DNA of 64,000 bases from Paenibacillus psychroresistens (GTDB lineage Bacteria > Bacillota > Bacilli > Paenibacillales > NBRC-103111), in the NCBI RefSeq assembly GCF_009728935.1, contig NZ_CP034235.1, forward strand, positions 3,572,001 through 3,636,000, written 5' to 3'. Below, piece after piece: positions 9,194 to 17,646 of the stretch. Below the pieces are notes generated by a model. The model did no database searches and had not been told where the DNA came from. It worked only from the letters and a program-made list of their open reading frames with translations. The stretch's first letter is position 1. Each line of letters starts with the position of its first letter. Position numbers and translations under genes: made by a program.

Positions 9194-9463
9194 ATGGCAA
9201 TTACACAAGAACGTAAGAATCAAGTGATTCAAGAACATAGAGTTCATGAATCCGATACTGGATCACCAGAAGTACAAGTGGCTATCCTTACGGAAAATAT
9301 CGTGAACTTAACGACACATTTTCGTGAGCATAAGAAAGATCATCATTCCCGTCGCGGATTGTTGAAGATGGTTGGTCAACGTCGTAAGCTTCTAACTTAT
9401 TTGAAAAATAATGATGTTAGACGTTACAGCGCGCTAATTGAAAAATTAGGACTTCGTAGATAA
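9194..9463 (+). CDS. rpsO: 30S ribosomal protein S15
   Basis: 89 residues, normal length. [36 protein letters not shown] and [20 protein letters not shown] are the S15 signature. The ATG at 9194 is preferred to an in-frame Met six codons upstream because AAGGAGGTGAA at 9179-9189 precedes it. It primes assembly of the 30S platform by binding the 16S three-way junction. Confidence 0.98.
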   Translation: MAITQERKNQVIQEHRVHESDTGSPEVQVAILTENIVNLTTHFREHKKDHHSRRGLLKMVGQRRKLLTYLKNNDVRRYSALIEKLGLRR

Positions 9464-9476
9464 TGAATTAAGATGG

Positions 9477-9535
9477 AAAGCAACCATTGTTCCACCCTGC
9501 TGCTTGTTTGCATGGGCAACAGGGTTGCTTTTTCT
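9477..9535 (+). terminator. rpsO terminator
   Basis: AAAGCAACC (9477-9485) pairs with GGTTGCTTT (9523-9531). Inside it, TGTT..CCC and GGG.AACA extend the stem. A run of T follows. It separates rpsO from the pnp leader. Confidence 0.8.
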
Positions 9536-9604
9536 TGTAATATCAGCAAGTATATATTTTATACTTTTAAACTGATATTCCTTGGCAGAAAGTTTACGTT
9601 ATGC

Positions 9605-9701
9605 CTGATAACGGGCAGCTTGTTGCCAGATCTATTCCTAAATTGCATGAAAATGCTCGTACAATTTAGGAATGGAATCTTCAATTGTTGCTCGTTATCA
9701 G
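9605..9701 (+). promoter_or_regulatory. Long nested hairpin in the pnp leader
   Basis: An outer 13-bp stem, CTGATAACGGGCA (9605-9617) with TGCTCGTTATCAG (9689-9701, one G-U), encloses a perfect 12-bp inner stem, ATTCCTAAATTG (9634-9645) with CAATTTAGGAAT (9662-9673). Between the inner arms GCAT-GAAA-ATGC can form a tetraloop hairpin. There is no U-tract. It ends ~50 nt before the pnp start codon. In enterobacteria the pnp leader stem is cut by RNase III and then used for PNPase autoregulation; a similar role here is inference. The outer arms also belong to hairpin family B. Confidence 0.65.
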
Positions 9702-9752
9702 CAGATAAGAAATGAATGCTTATATTTAACAAACGAATGTAGGAGGAAACAT

Positions 9753-11837
9753 ATGGAAAAGCGAATACAAATTGAGGTTGGCGGCAGAACATTGATTTTA
9801 GAGACAGGCCGTCTAGCTAAGCAAGCCAATGGTTCGGTCATGGCACGTTACGGAGATACAGCTGTATTATGTACGGTAACGTCATCAACAGAGCCTAAAC
9901 CATTGGATTTTTTCCCACTAACCGTGAATTATGAAGAAAGAATGTATGCGGTTGGTAAGATTCCTGGAGGCTTTAATAAACGTGAAGGCAGACCTTCACA
10001 AAAAGCGATTCTATCCAGTCGTTTAACAGATCGTACGATTCGTCCTTTATTTGCTGAAGGCTTTCGTAATGATATCCAAATCGTTGATATAGTAATGAGC
10101 GTTGACCAAGAGTGTTCGCCAGAAATGACAGCTATGATTGGTACTTCTGCAGCATTGGCTATATCTGACGTACCTTTTAACGGACCTGTGGCTGGTGTTA
10201 TTGTAGGCAGAATTAATGGAGAGTTTATCATTAATCCGTCTGTAGAACAGAATGAAAAAACAGAAATTTACGTTGTTGTAGCTGGAACTAAGGATGCTAT
10301 CATGATGGTAGAAGCCGAAGCTCATGAAGTTACAGAAGAAGTCATGCTTGAAGCGATTATGTTTGGCCATGAAGCAGTTAAGAAAATTGTTGCAGCCATT
10401 GAACAATTTGTTGCTGAAGTGGGCAAACCGAAAATGATAGTTAAATTGCAGGTGATTGATCCTGAAGTGAATGCTGACGTTCGTGGTTATGCAGAAGCTC
10501 GTTTAATCGATGCTTTAAAAATAAAAGAAAAGCTGGAAAGAGAAGAAGCAATTGATGCAATTAATGCTGAAACTGCCGCACACTTTAGTTCAGCATATGC
10601 AGAAACACCGAAAAAAATAGCTGATTTGCATGAAGCTTTACATGACATTATTAAAGACGAGGTTCGCCGTTTAATTACAGTAGATAAAATCCGCCCTGAT
10701 GGACGAGCTTTGGATGAAATCCGTCCGATTGATTGCGATATCAGCATTCTTCCTCGTGTGCATGGTTCTGGTTTGTTCACACGTGGGCAAACGCAAGCAC
10801 TTAGTATCTGTACTTTGGGTGCTTTAGGCGATGTACAAAGAGTGGATGGCCTAGATTTAGAAGAATCCAAACGTTTCATGCATCACTACAACTTTCCTCC
10901 GTTTAGCGTAGGCGAAGCCCGTCCGTTGCGTCCTCCAGGCCGCAGAGAAATTGGACATGGTGCTCTAGGAGAACGTGCATTAGGAATGGTTATTCCTTCT
11001 GAGGTCGATTTCCCTTATGCGATTCGCTTAGTTTCAGAGGTACTTGAATCCAATGGTTCATCCTCACAAGCTAGTATCTGTGCAAGCACAATGGCTATGA
11101 TGGATGCAGGCGTTCCAATTACTGCACCGGTTGCTGGTGTTGCTATGGGATTGATTAAAGAAGGCGACTTCTTCTCGATTCTTACGGATATTCAAGGATT
11201 GGAAGATCATCTTGGAGATATGGATTTTAAAGTTGCAGGTACAGCAAAAGGAATCACAGCGATTCAAATGGACATCAAAATTAACGGTATCGACCGTGCG
11301 ATTCTCGATGAAGCATTAGCACAAGCTAAAGCAGGCAGATTGTTTATTCTTAACAAAATGCTGCAACGTATCAGTGAGCCGAAAAAAGAGCTTTCCCAAT
11401 ATGCGCCAAAAATCATCTCCATGAACATTCACCCGGATAAAATCCGTGATGTCATTGGGGCTGGTGGTAAAATCATCAACAAGATTATTGAAGAAACAGG
11501 CGTTAAAATCGATATCGAACAAGATGGACGAGTTTTCATTGCTTCATCCAATGCTGAAATGATCGAAAAAGCTAGATTGATTATTGAAGGTATAGTTCGT
11601 GAGTTAATCGTTGGTGAGGTTTACCTAGGTACGGTTAAACGTGTAGAGAAATTCGGCGCTTTTGTAGAAGTACTGCCTGGCAAAGAAGGCTTAGTGCATG
11701 TATCACAGCTATCCTCTGAACGAGTAGTTAATGTTTCTGATGTTGTTTCCGTAGGAGATAAAATTACGGTTAAAGTAACAGAAATTGATGCACAAGGTCG
11801 CGTAAATCTTTCACGTAAAGCGGTATTAACTCCTTAA
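9753..11837 (+). CDS. pnp: Polyribonucleotide nucleotidyltransferase (PNPase)
   Basis: 694 residues from ATG 9753 (AGGAGG at 9741-9746). An in-frame Met at 9672 would place the start inside the leader hairpin and is rejected. Two RNase PH-like domains (first from [20 protein letters not shown]; second from [19 protein letters not shown]) flank an all-helical linker, followed by KH ([20 protein letters not shown]) and S1 ([20 protein letters not shown]) domains. It is the phosphorolytic 3'-5' exoribonuclease of mRNA decay. Confidence 0.98.
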   Translation: MEKRIQIEVGGRTLILETGRLAKQANGSVMARYGDTAVLCTVTSSTEPKPLDFFPLTVNYEERMYAVGKIPGGFNKREGRPSQKAILSSRLTDRTIRPLFAEGFRNDIQIVDIVMSVDQECSPEMTAMIGTSAALAISDVPFNGPVAGVIVGRINGEFIINPSVEQNEKTEIYVVVAGTKDAIMMVEAEAHEVTEEVMLEAIMFGHEAVKKIVAAIEQFVAEVGKPKMIVKLQVIDPEVNADVRGYAEARLIDALKIKEKLEREEAIDAINAETAAHFSSAYAETPKKIADLHEALHDIIKDEVRRLITVDKIRPDGRALDEIRPIDCDISILPRVHGSGLFTRGQTQALSICTLGALGDVQRVDGLDLEESKRFMHHYNFPPFSVGEARPLRPPGRREIGHGALGERALGMVIPSEVDFPYAIRLVSEVLESNGSSSQASICASTMAMMDAGVPITAPVAGVAMGLIKEGDFFSILTDIQGLEDHLGDMDFKVAGTAKGITAIQMDIKINGIDRAILDEALAQAKAGRLFILNKMLQRISEPKKELSQYAPKIISMNIHPDKIRDVIGAGGKIINKIIEETGVKIDIEQDGRVFIASSNAEMIEKARLIIEGIVRELIVGEVYLGTVKRVEKFGAFVEVLPGKEGLVHVSQLSSERVVNVSDVVSVGDKITVKVTEIDAQGRVNLSRKAVLTP

Positions 11838-11870
11838 TTAGTTGAGTATCATGTATAGATTGGAATGGAA

Positions 11871-11939
11871 AGAGTCATTAGCACGGAAAATGGACAACGT
11901 TTTAGTTGCCCATTATCCGTGTTAATCTGCTCTTTTTTT
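11871..11939 (+). terminator. pnp terminator
   Basis: A long stem formed by TTAGCACGGA.AATGG.CAAC and GTTGCCCATTATCCGTG, with outer AGAG/CTCT pairing, is followed by eight T residues at 11932-11939. It is a strong Rho-independent terminator. Confidence 0.85.
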
Positions 11940-11945
11940 GCTTGA

Positions 11946-12046
11946 AATCTAAGAAAGTATTAATTTTATATTATACTGATCTTATATTTCCGGACAAACG
12001 TACCGTTTTCTTTTAGAAAAACGACGAGCCGTTTATCCTTGCTTAG
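11946..12046 (+). repeat. Family A intergenic repeat, full copy 1
   Basis: Begins AATCTAAGAAAGTATTAA, contains CTTATATTTCCGGACAAACG and ends GCCGTTTATCCTTGCTTAG. It aligns over ~100 bp with the copies at 25489, 46108 and 46944. Two hairpins are predicted: a head stem (TAAGA/TCTTA) and a compound tail stem (GGACAAACG with CGTTTATCC enclosing a variable inner stem CGTTTTCT/AGAAAAACG). It lies after the pnp terminator and points toward ylxY. Confidence 0.8.
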
Positions 12047-12110
12047 AGAGGTCTAATCTTGTCCCAATTCGCATATAAAGTCCCATAGACGAATATGGGG
12101 AGATAGGATC

Positions 12111-13136
12111 ATGAATGAAACGAAGAATAACCCTTGGCTGATACTGGTAACAAGTTGTCTCTTTGTAATGGTTGCTTGGAGCTTTGCGAGAATGACAGGT
12201 GTCGAGGATTACATCAAACAAGTCAAGCTGGGCACTAATCGAGCTTTCGTGTTTGTAAGTGACACAACTGCAGCGCCATTATCATCAACCAATGATCAAG
12301 CTTGGTTAGATAAGATAACTGCGGAAGCAGACAAAAAAAGGATTCCTGCGATTGATGCAAAGGTAGATCGTGTATGGAAAGCTATTCCGGGCTATAATGG
12401 CTTAGAGGTAGATATTCAGAAAACTTTTGAGCTCAGCAAGCATGCCAATCTTGACCAACCGATTCATTTCGTATATAAAGAGATAAAGCCAAAGATTGAA
12501 TTGCGAGATCTAGGGGCTAATCCGATTTACAAAGGGAATCCGCAAAAACCGATGATTTCCTTGCTAATTAATGTGGCATGGGGGGATGAATTTATTCCTA
12601 CTATCCTTCAAGTGTTGAATAATGAGAATGTTCATGCTACATTTTTTTTTGACGGTTCTTGGCTATCCAAGCATTTGGACACTGCGGCATTAATCGGCAA
12701 GGCAGGGCATGAGCTTTCCAATCATGCTTATTCCCACAAGAACATGAGTCAGCTAAGTCGAGAGAGAGCTACAAGCGAAATTGTAAAAACGCAGCAATTG
12801 CTTGAAACAAATTTAGGGATTAAGAATACATTGTTTGCACCTCCATCTGGTGATTTCGATGAGGAAACGGTGCAGATTGCCCATCAGCTGCAATTAAAAA
12901 CGATTTTATGGTCCATTGATACCTTGGATTGGACTAAGCCTAGTCCTGCAACGGTTATCCAAAGGGTAACAAAAGGGCTCGAGCCTGGGTCTATGATTCT
13001 GATGCATCCCACGGCAGCTTCTAGCTTAGCGTTGGAAGCGATAATTAAAGATGCGAAACGAAAAGGCTTAGTTGTAGGCACTGTAAGTGAATTGTTATCG
13101 TCAGATCGCGTAAAGACTGTTCAAGAAATTCATTAA
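12111..13136 (+). CDS. ylxY: YlxY-like polysaccharide deacetylase-fold protein, probably catalytically altered
   Basis: 341 residues. One membrane segment near the N-terminus (WLILVTSCLFVMVAWSFA), then a NodB-homology domain in the C-terminal half (ATFFFDGSWLSKH, NHAYSHKNMSQLS, LFAPPSGDFDEET, LWSIDTLDWTKP, GSMILMHPT). The first NodB motif, normally TFDD with catalytic/metal Asp, reads LLINVAWGDE here, as in B. subtilis YlxY. The His pair in NHAYSH is kept. It is probably an extracytoplasmic cell-wall or sporulation protein, but deacetylase activity is doubtful. Location after pnp and before mlpA is conserved. Confidence 0.85.
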   Translation: MNETKNNPWLILVTSCLFVMVAWSFARMTGVEDYIKQVKLGTNRAFVFVSDTTAAPLSSTNDQAWLDKITAEADKKRIPAIDAKVDRVWKAIPGYNGLEVDIQKTFELSKHANLDQPIHFVYKEIKPKIELRDLGANPIYKGNPQKPMISLLINVAWGDEFIPTILQVLNNENVHATFFFDGSWLSKHLDTAALIGKAGHELSNHAYSHKNMSQLSRERATSEIVKTQQLLETNLGIKNTLFAPPSGDFDEETVQIAHQLQLKTILWSIDTLDWTKPSPATVIQRVTKGLEPGSMILMHPTAASSLALEAIIKDAKRKGLVVGTVSELLSSDRVKTVQEIH

Positions 13137-13157
13137 AGCAGGTAGAGGAGATTGCAC

Positions 13158-14411
13158 ATGAACAAGCATCAATTATCAAATGGCTTAAGAGTATTAGTAG
13201 AAAAAATGCCGACTTTACGTTCCGTTTCCTTCGGCATCTGGGTGAAAATTGGCTCTAGAAACGAATCGACTGTGCAAAACGGGATTTCGCACTTTATTGA
13301 ACATATGCTTTTTAAAGGAACGGATAGATATACGGCTAAAGATATTGCAGAAGTATTTGACGGAATTGGCGGAAATGTTAATGCATTTACTACCAAGGAA
13401 TATACATGTTATTATGCAAAGGTTCTAGACGAACATTTACCGATTGCAATAGATGTCTTAGCAGATATGTTCTTCCATTCCCAATTTGATGTGCAAGAGC
13501 TCGATAAGGAACGCAATGTCATTCTAGAAGAAATTTCAATGTATGATGACACTCCAGATGATTTGGTTCATGATTTATTAGCTAAAGCTTCTTACGGTGA
13601 GCATTCCCTAGGTTATACCATATTAGGTACGGAAGAAAATTTAAATGCGCTGGCTTCGGAGGATTTACGTCAGTTCATGAAGGATCATTACAATATTCAA
13701 AATACGGTAATAAGTGTAGCGGGCAATGTGGATGATCGCATTCTTGAATTGATTGAACAGCATTTCGGCCAATTTGCCAATAACGGTGTTAGCTCTGAAT
13801 ATATAGCACCACCTTTCACAGGAGAAGCCGTATATCAAACCAAACAAACCGAACAAAATCATATCTGTCTTTCCTTACCAGGCTGCTCGATATTGGATGA
13901 ACGGATTTATGGGATGATTCTGTTGAATAATACGATTGGCGGCGGGATGAGCTCGCGGTTATTCCAAGAAATTCGAGAAAAAAGAGGGTTAGCCTATTCG
14001 GTTTATTCTTATCATTCCTCCTATATGGACAGTGGGTTATTCACGTTATATACAGGAACTGCGCCTAAACAAACAGAGGAAGTTCTTAAGGTTTCTTTGG
14101 ATATCATTGGTGAAATGATTGCAACGGGTATGACAGAATCCGAATTACGTAAGGGCAAGGAGCAGCTAAAAGGAAGCTTGATTTTAAGTCTGGAGAGCAC
14201 AAGCAGTCGAATGAACCGCATGGGGAAGAATGAGCTAATGCTTGGCAAGCATTATACGCTTGATGAAACCTTAGCCAGAATCGAAGCCGTTGAAATGGAG
14301 CAAATTGACTCCTTGATCAAGCAATTATTTGCTAGTCCATTTGCCTTAGCAATGGTTGGACAAAGCGATGTTGCGATTAAAGATTTCAGGAGGGATCAGC
14401 TTGTCCTATAA
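13158..14411 (+). CDS. mlpA: M16 family zinc protease MlpA (YmxG)
   Basis: 417 residues, a mitochondrial-processing-peptidase-like M16B protease. The inverted zinc motif is intact (GISHFIEHMLFKGT, i.e. HxxEH), with the distal Glu region NVILEEISMYDDTPDDLV; the C-terminal half has the GGGMSSRLFQEIREKRGLAYSVYS substrate-binding segment. The ATG at 13158 has GGTAGAGGAG at 13141-13150. Its 3' end overlaps dut by 11 bp. Confidence 0.93.
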   Translation: MNKHQLSNGLRVLVEKMPTLRSVSFGIWVKIGSRNESTVQNGISHFIEHMLFKGTDRYTAKDIAEVFDGIGGNVNAFTTKEYTCYYAKVLDEHLPIAIDVLADMFFHSQFDVQELDKERNVILEEISMYDDTPDDLVHDLLAKASYGEHSLGYTILGTEENLNALASEDLRQFMKDHYNIQNTVISVAGNVDDRILELIEQHFGQFANNGVSSEYIAPPFTGEAVYQTKQTEQNHICLSLPGCSILDERIYGMILLNNTIGGGMSSRLFQEIREKRGLAYSVYSYHSSYMDSGLFTLYTGTAPKQTEEVLKVSLDIIGEMIATGMTESELRKGKEQLKGSLILSLESTSSRMNRMGKNELMLGKHYTLDETLARIEAVEMEQIDSLIKQLFASPFALAMVGQSDVAIKDFRRDQLVL

Positions 14412-14847
14412 GGTGGAAATCAAACGATTACCCGGAAATGAAGATATAGTGCTGCCACAGAAAATGTCTGATTTAGCGAGCGGCTTCGATCTGTACGCTG
14501 CTGTAGCTGAACCATTAACGCTTAATCCCGGTGAACGAGTGCTAGTCCCAACAGGCTTTGCGATTGCAATGCCAGCTGAGCTGGAAGCTCAAATTCGTCC
14601 TCGCAGCGGATTAGCCTTTAAGCACGGGATCACAGCCTTGAATTCTCCTGGCACTATCGATGCTGATTACAGAGGCGAAATTAAGGTTTTATTGATCAAT
14701 CACGGTAAAGAAGCTTTTATTATTCAACGCAATGAACGCATTTCCCAAATGGTATTCCAAATCGTTCCGCAGATTCAGCTTGAAGAGGTTGAAGAATTAA
14801 GTGATACGGTTCGTGGGACCGGTGGGTTTGGGCATACAGGCAAGTGA
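14401..14847 (+). CDS. dut: dUTP diphosphatase
   Basis: 148 residues from TTG 14401, with AGGAGG at 14389-14394 inside the mlpA end. All five trimeric dUTPase motifs are present: SGFDLYA, RPRSGLA, GTIDADYRGE, RISQMV and the C-terminal RGTGGFGHTG. It hydrolyses dUTP to dUMP, keeping uracil out of DNA and feeding dTMP synthesis. An in-frame Met at 14356 is rejected since it lies 55 bp inside mlpA and lacks a binding site. Confidence 0.95.
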   Translation: MSYKVEIKRLPGNEDIVLPQKMSDLASGFDLYAAVAEPLTLNPGERVLVPTGFAIAMPAELEAQIRPRSGLAFKHGITALNSPGTIDADYRGEIKVLLINHGKEAFIIQRNERISQMVFQIVPQIQLEEVEELSDTVRGTGGFGHTGK

Positions 14848-14872
14848 TTGTGAAAAGAATAAATGATTATAC

Positions 14873-14919
14873 AAATCGTATTCTACTGAGACAGTATGTC
14901 TTAGAGAATGCGATTTTTT
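14873..14919 (+). terminator. dut terminator
   Basis: AAATCGTATTCT-ACTGAGACA pairs with TGTCTTAGA-GAATGCGATTT around a GTA loop. Six T residues follow at the end of the stem. It separates the mlpA-dut unit from the dpaA promoter. Confidence 0.8.
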
Positions 14920-14967
14920 ATGTTATCACCATTTAATAATCGGGTTCTGAAAGCAAAGCAAACCTGT

Positions 14968-14996
14968 AACCCATCTTTAGGCTTAAGCATACTATA
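14968..14996 (+). promoter_or_regulatory. Candidate SigK promoter of dpaAB
   Basis: CATACTATA at 14988-14996 fits the SigK -10 consensus CATAnnnTA exactly. AAC at 14968-14970 supplies the short AC -35 after a 17-nt spacer. In B. subtilis spoVFAB (dpaAB) is SigK-controlled in the mother cell, so position and match agree. The start codon lies ~38 nt further on. Confidence 0.6.
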
Positions 14997-15033
14997 CTGT
15001 ATTCGAAAGTGGCTTTACGATGGAGGGAAACGG

Positions 15034-15933
15034 ATGCTAACGGGATTACAGATCGCATTAATCGGAGGAGATGCTAGGCAGCTTGAAGTTATTCGTAAAT
15101 TTTCTGAGCTGGATGCATCCGTACAATTAATCGGGTTTGATAACTTGCAATATGCATTTAACGGGATCACCAAATCGACGTTAAGCGTAGAGGTTTTGCA
15201 CACGATGGATGCGATAATTCTGCCGCCTGTAGGTACAGATGAAAAAGGGTGTGTGGAATCTATTTTCTCAACCAGTGAATTGATTTTGACGAGTGAGCAT
15301 ATCGCTGCATTGCCAAAGCATGCAAAGGTCTATACGGGTATGGCTAAAAATTATCTAAAAACAATATGCTCGGATCAAGCTATTGAACTTATTGAGCTTT
15401 TTGAACGGGATGATGTGGCGATTTTTAACTCCATTCCTACAGCGGAAGGTGCTTTAATGATGGCCATCCAGAATACGGATTTTACTATACACGATTCGCA
15501 ATGTATGGTGTTGGGACTTGGCCGAACGGGATTGACACTGGCTAGAATGCTGCAAGCTTTAGGTGCTCATGTAAAGATCGGAGTACACAAACCAGAGCAG
15601 TTCGCACGTGCTTGGGAGATGGGGCTGGAGCCCTTCTACACAACGGAATTAAGCCATCAAGTCACTAATATTGACTTGCTTTTTAATACAATTCCGACTA
15701 TGATAGTCACAGCACAAATTATTGCTAATATTCCAAACCGCGCCCTAATTATTGATCTAGCTTCCAAACCAGGAGGCACCGATTTCCGTTTTGCGGAAAA
15801 GCGGGGGATCAAAGCCATGTTAGCACCGGGTTTACCAGGAATAGTTGCTCCTCGAACAGCTGGACGAATCATAGCCAAGACGCTTAGCGAATTGCTTATG
15901 AATCAGCTTATGACGAGGGGGAATGGACAATGA
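15034..15933 (+). CDS. dpaA: Dipicolinate synthase subunit A
   Basis: 299 residues from ATG 15034 (TGGAGGGA upstream). DpaA (SpoVFA) is a Rossmann-fold oxidoreductase-like subunit: LQIALIGGDARQLEVIRKF at the N-terminus and a second nucleotide-binding segment, MVLGLGRTGLTLARMLQALG. With DpaB it converts dihydroxy-tetrahydrodipicolinate to dipicolinic acid in the mother cell. It overlaps dpaB by 4 bp. Longer ATG-started versions extend through the promoter and are rejected. Confidence 0.95.
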   Translation: MLTGLQIALIGGDARQLEVIRKFSELDASVQLIGFDNLQYAFNGITKSTLSVEVLHTMDAIILPPVGTDEKGCVESIFSTSELILTSEHIAALPKHAKVYTGMAKNYLKTICSDQAIELIELFERDDVAIFNSIPTAEGALMMAIQNTDFTIHDSQCMVLGLGRTGLTLARMLQALGAHVKIGVHKPEQFARAWEMGLEPFYTTELSHQVTNIDLLFNTIPTMIVTAQIIANIPNRALIIDLASKPGGTDFRFAEKRGIKAMLAPGLPGIVAPRTAGRIIAKTLSELLMNQLMTRGNGQ

Positions 15934-16526
15934 ATTGGCAAGGGATAACGGTTGGTTTCGCTTTAACAGGATCTCATTGCACTTTTGAAGAGGTTATGCC
16001 ACAGATTCAAGGTTTTATAGATGCCGGAGCCAAAGTCATTCCAATTGCTTCCAACACCTTGATGTCAACAGATACACGATTTGGTACATCTGAACATTGG
16101 CAAAAACAGCTGAAAGATATAACAGGGAATGACATTATTTCTACAATCGTCTCTGCCGAGCCGCTCGGACCTTCCAAATTATTAGATGTCTTGGTTATTG
16201 CTCCTTGTACGGGCAATACCACAAGTAAATTAGCAAATGCAATGACCGAAAGTGCCGTATTAATGGCTGCCAAGGCTCAGATGCGCAATCAACGACCGCT
16301 CGTTTTGGCGATTTCGACTAATGATGGACTTGGTCTGAACGCCGCTAATATAGCAAAGCTGTTAATCACTAAGAATATTTATTTTGTGCCTTATGGGCAA
16401 GACGCACCCATTGCCAAGCCGAATTCTTTGGTAGCTCGCATGGATTTGATTATGCCAACGTGTGAAAGTGCACTGCAGGGAAAACAATTTCAACCCATGC
16501 TTATCGAAAGATTCAATTTTTCATAG
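15930..16526 (+). CDS. dpaB: Dipicolinate synthase subunit B
   Basis: 198 residues with a flavoprotein fold (GITVGFALTGSHCTFEEVMPQ, LVIAPCTGNTTSKLANAMT, NDGLGLNAANIAKLL). Partner of DpaA in dipicolinate synthesis. The ATGA overlap with dpaA implies coupled translation. It is followed by asd, dapG and dapA, which supply the precursor. Confidence 0.95.
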   Translation: MNWQGITVGFALTGSHCTFEEVMPQIQGFIDAGAKVIPIASNTLMSTDTRFGTSEHWQKQLKDITGNDIISTIVSAEPLGPSKLLDVLVIAPCTGNTTSKLANAMTESAVLMAAKAQMRNQRPLVLAISTNDGLGLNAANIAKLLITKNIYFVPYGQDAPIAKPNSLVARMDLIMPTCESALQGKQFQPMLIERFNFS

Positions 16527-16559
16527 AATCATTTTTATTGAAGGGAAGAGTTACAGGCG

Positions 16560-17597
16560 ATGTCGAACCAGAAGCTTTTTAATGTTGCAGTTGTTGGAAT
16601 AACAGGCGCAGTTGGTCAACAAATCATTCGTTTGCTGAGTGAAAGGAATTTCCCGATTGATCGGTTAAAGCTGTTAGCTTCAAAGCGTTCAGCTGGAACT
16701 AAAATTGCTTTTAAAGGCAAGGAAATTACTGTGGAAGAAGCAACACCAGAAAGCTTTGATGGTATTGATATTGCCTTCTTTAGTGCAGGTGGAGATATAA
16801 GCAAGCTGCTGGTTCCACATGCAGTTGCAAGCGGTGCTGTATGTATTGACAATACTAGTGCATATCGTATGGATCCAGAGACTCCACTCGTAGTTCCAGA
16901 AGTGAATATCGAGAAAATTAATGAAAACAAAGGGATCATTGCTAATCCCAATTGTTCGACCATTCAATTGGTTGCAACGCTAAAGCCATTATATGATCGT
17001 TATGGAATTTCTCGTATTATTGTATCTACTTATCAAGCTGTTTCGGGAGCTGGAGCTCGGGCGATTGATGAATTGTTAAGTCAATCACGTGATGTTTTGG
17101 ATGAAAAGCAAGTTCAGCCAGAAATTCTACCGGTATCTTCTTTGCCAGTGAAACATCAAATTGCGTTTAATGCCATTCCACAAATTGATAAGTTTTTAGA
17201 CAATGGTTTCACTAATGAAGAGATGAAGATGATTCTCGAAACCAAGAAAATTATGGGGGACGAAACGTTGCAGGTTACAGCTACTTGCGTACGTATTCCT
17301 GTTGTATATGGTCATTCGGAGTCGGTTTATGTCGAATTAAAAGAAGATTTTGATATCGATGAAGTAAAGTCCTTGCTGGCAAATGCGCCTGGTATTGTAC
17401 TCCAAGACAATCCAAACGAGCAGCTGTACCCTTTAGCATCTGAAGCAGCAGGGAAGCTAGAAACTTTTGTAGGCCGTGTACGTAGAGATTTAAGCAATCC
17501 CAAAGCTTTAAATATGTGGATTGTATCTGACAATTTATTAAAGGGCGCAGCATGGAATGCTGTGCAAATTGCTGAATACATTGCGTTAGAACAATAA
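16560..17597 (+). CDS. asd: Aspartate-semialdehyde dehydrogenase
   Basis: 345 residues. NADPH-dependent reduction of aspartyl phosphate to the semialdehyde. N-terminal NVAVVGITGAVGQQIIRLL nucleotide-binding motif, catalytic Cys in NPNCSTIQL and the conserved YQAVSGAGARAIDEL segment. It starts 33 bp after dpaB with GAAGGGAAGAG upstream. It shares the operon with the spore dipicolinate genes and dapG/dapA. Confidence 0.97.
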   Translation: MSNQKLFNVAVVGITGAVGQQIIRLLSERNFPIDRLKLLASKRSAGTKIAFKGKEITVEEATPESFDGIDIAFFSAGGDISKLLVPHAVASGAVCIDNTSAYRMDPETPLVVPEVNIEKINENKGIIANPNCSTIQLVATLKPLYDRYGISRIIVSTYQAVSGAGARAIDELLSQSRDVLDEKQVQPEILPVSSLPVKHQIAFNAIPQIDKFLDNGFTNEEMKMILETKKIMGDETLQVTATCVRIPVVYGHSESVYVELKEDFDIDEVKSLLANAPGIVLQDNPNEQLYPLASEAAGKLETFVGRVRRDLSNPKALNMWIVSDNLLKGAAWNAVQIAEYIALEQ

Positions 17598-17606
17598 AAA
17601 TTTATT

Positions 17607-17634
17607 TGTATAGCCGTATATCCTTGTTTTAAGA
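17607..17634 (+). repeat. Family A repeat, detached tail module
   Basis: TGTATAGCCGTATATCCTTG matches the end of family A repeats (GCGTAGCCGTTTATCCTTG) with few changes. No head module is present. It sits in the 49-bp gap between asd and the dapG ribosome binding site. Confidence 0.4.
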
Positions 17635-17646
17635 GGAGGTTTGTTC

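Noticed and set aside
9473..9715. Open frame of 80 codons between rpsO and pnp
   Set aside because: It runs across the rpsO terminator and the pnp leader hairpin, has no binding site and shows no family resemblance.
9672..9752. N-terminal extension of PNPase from ATG 9672
   Set aside because: The extension overlaps the leader structure and is not family sequence; AGGAGG supports ATG 9753.
14908..15033. ATG 14908 as start of dpaA
   Set aside because: It lies inside the dut terminator stem and upstream of the predicted SigK promoter; ATG 15034 has a proper binding site and the family N-terminus.
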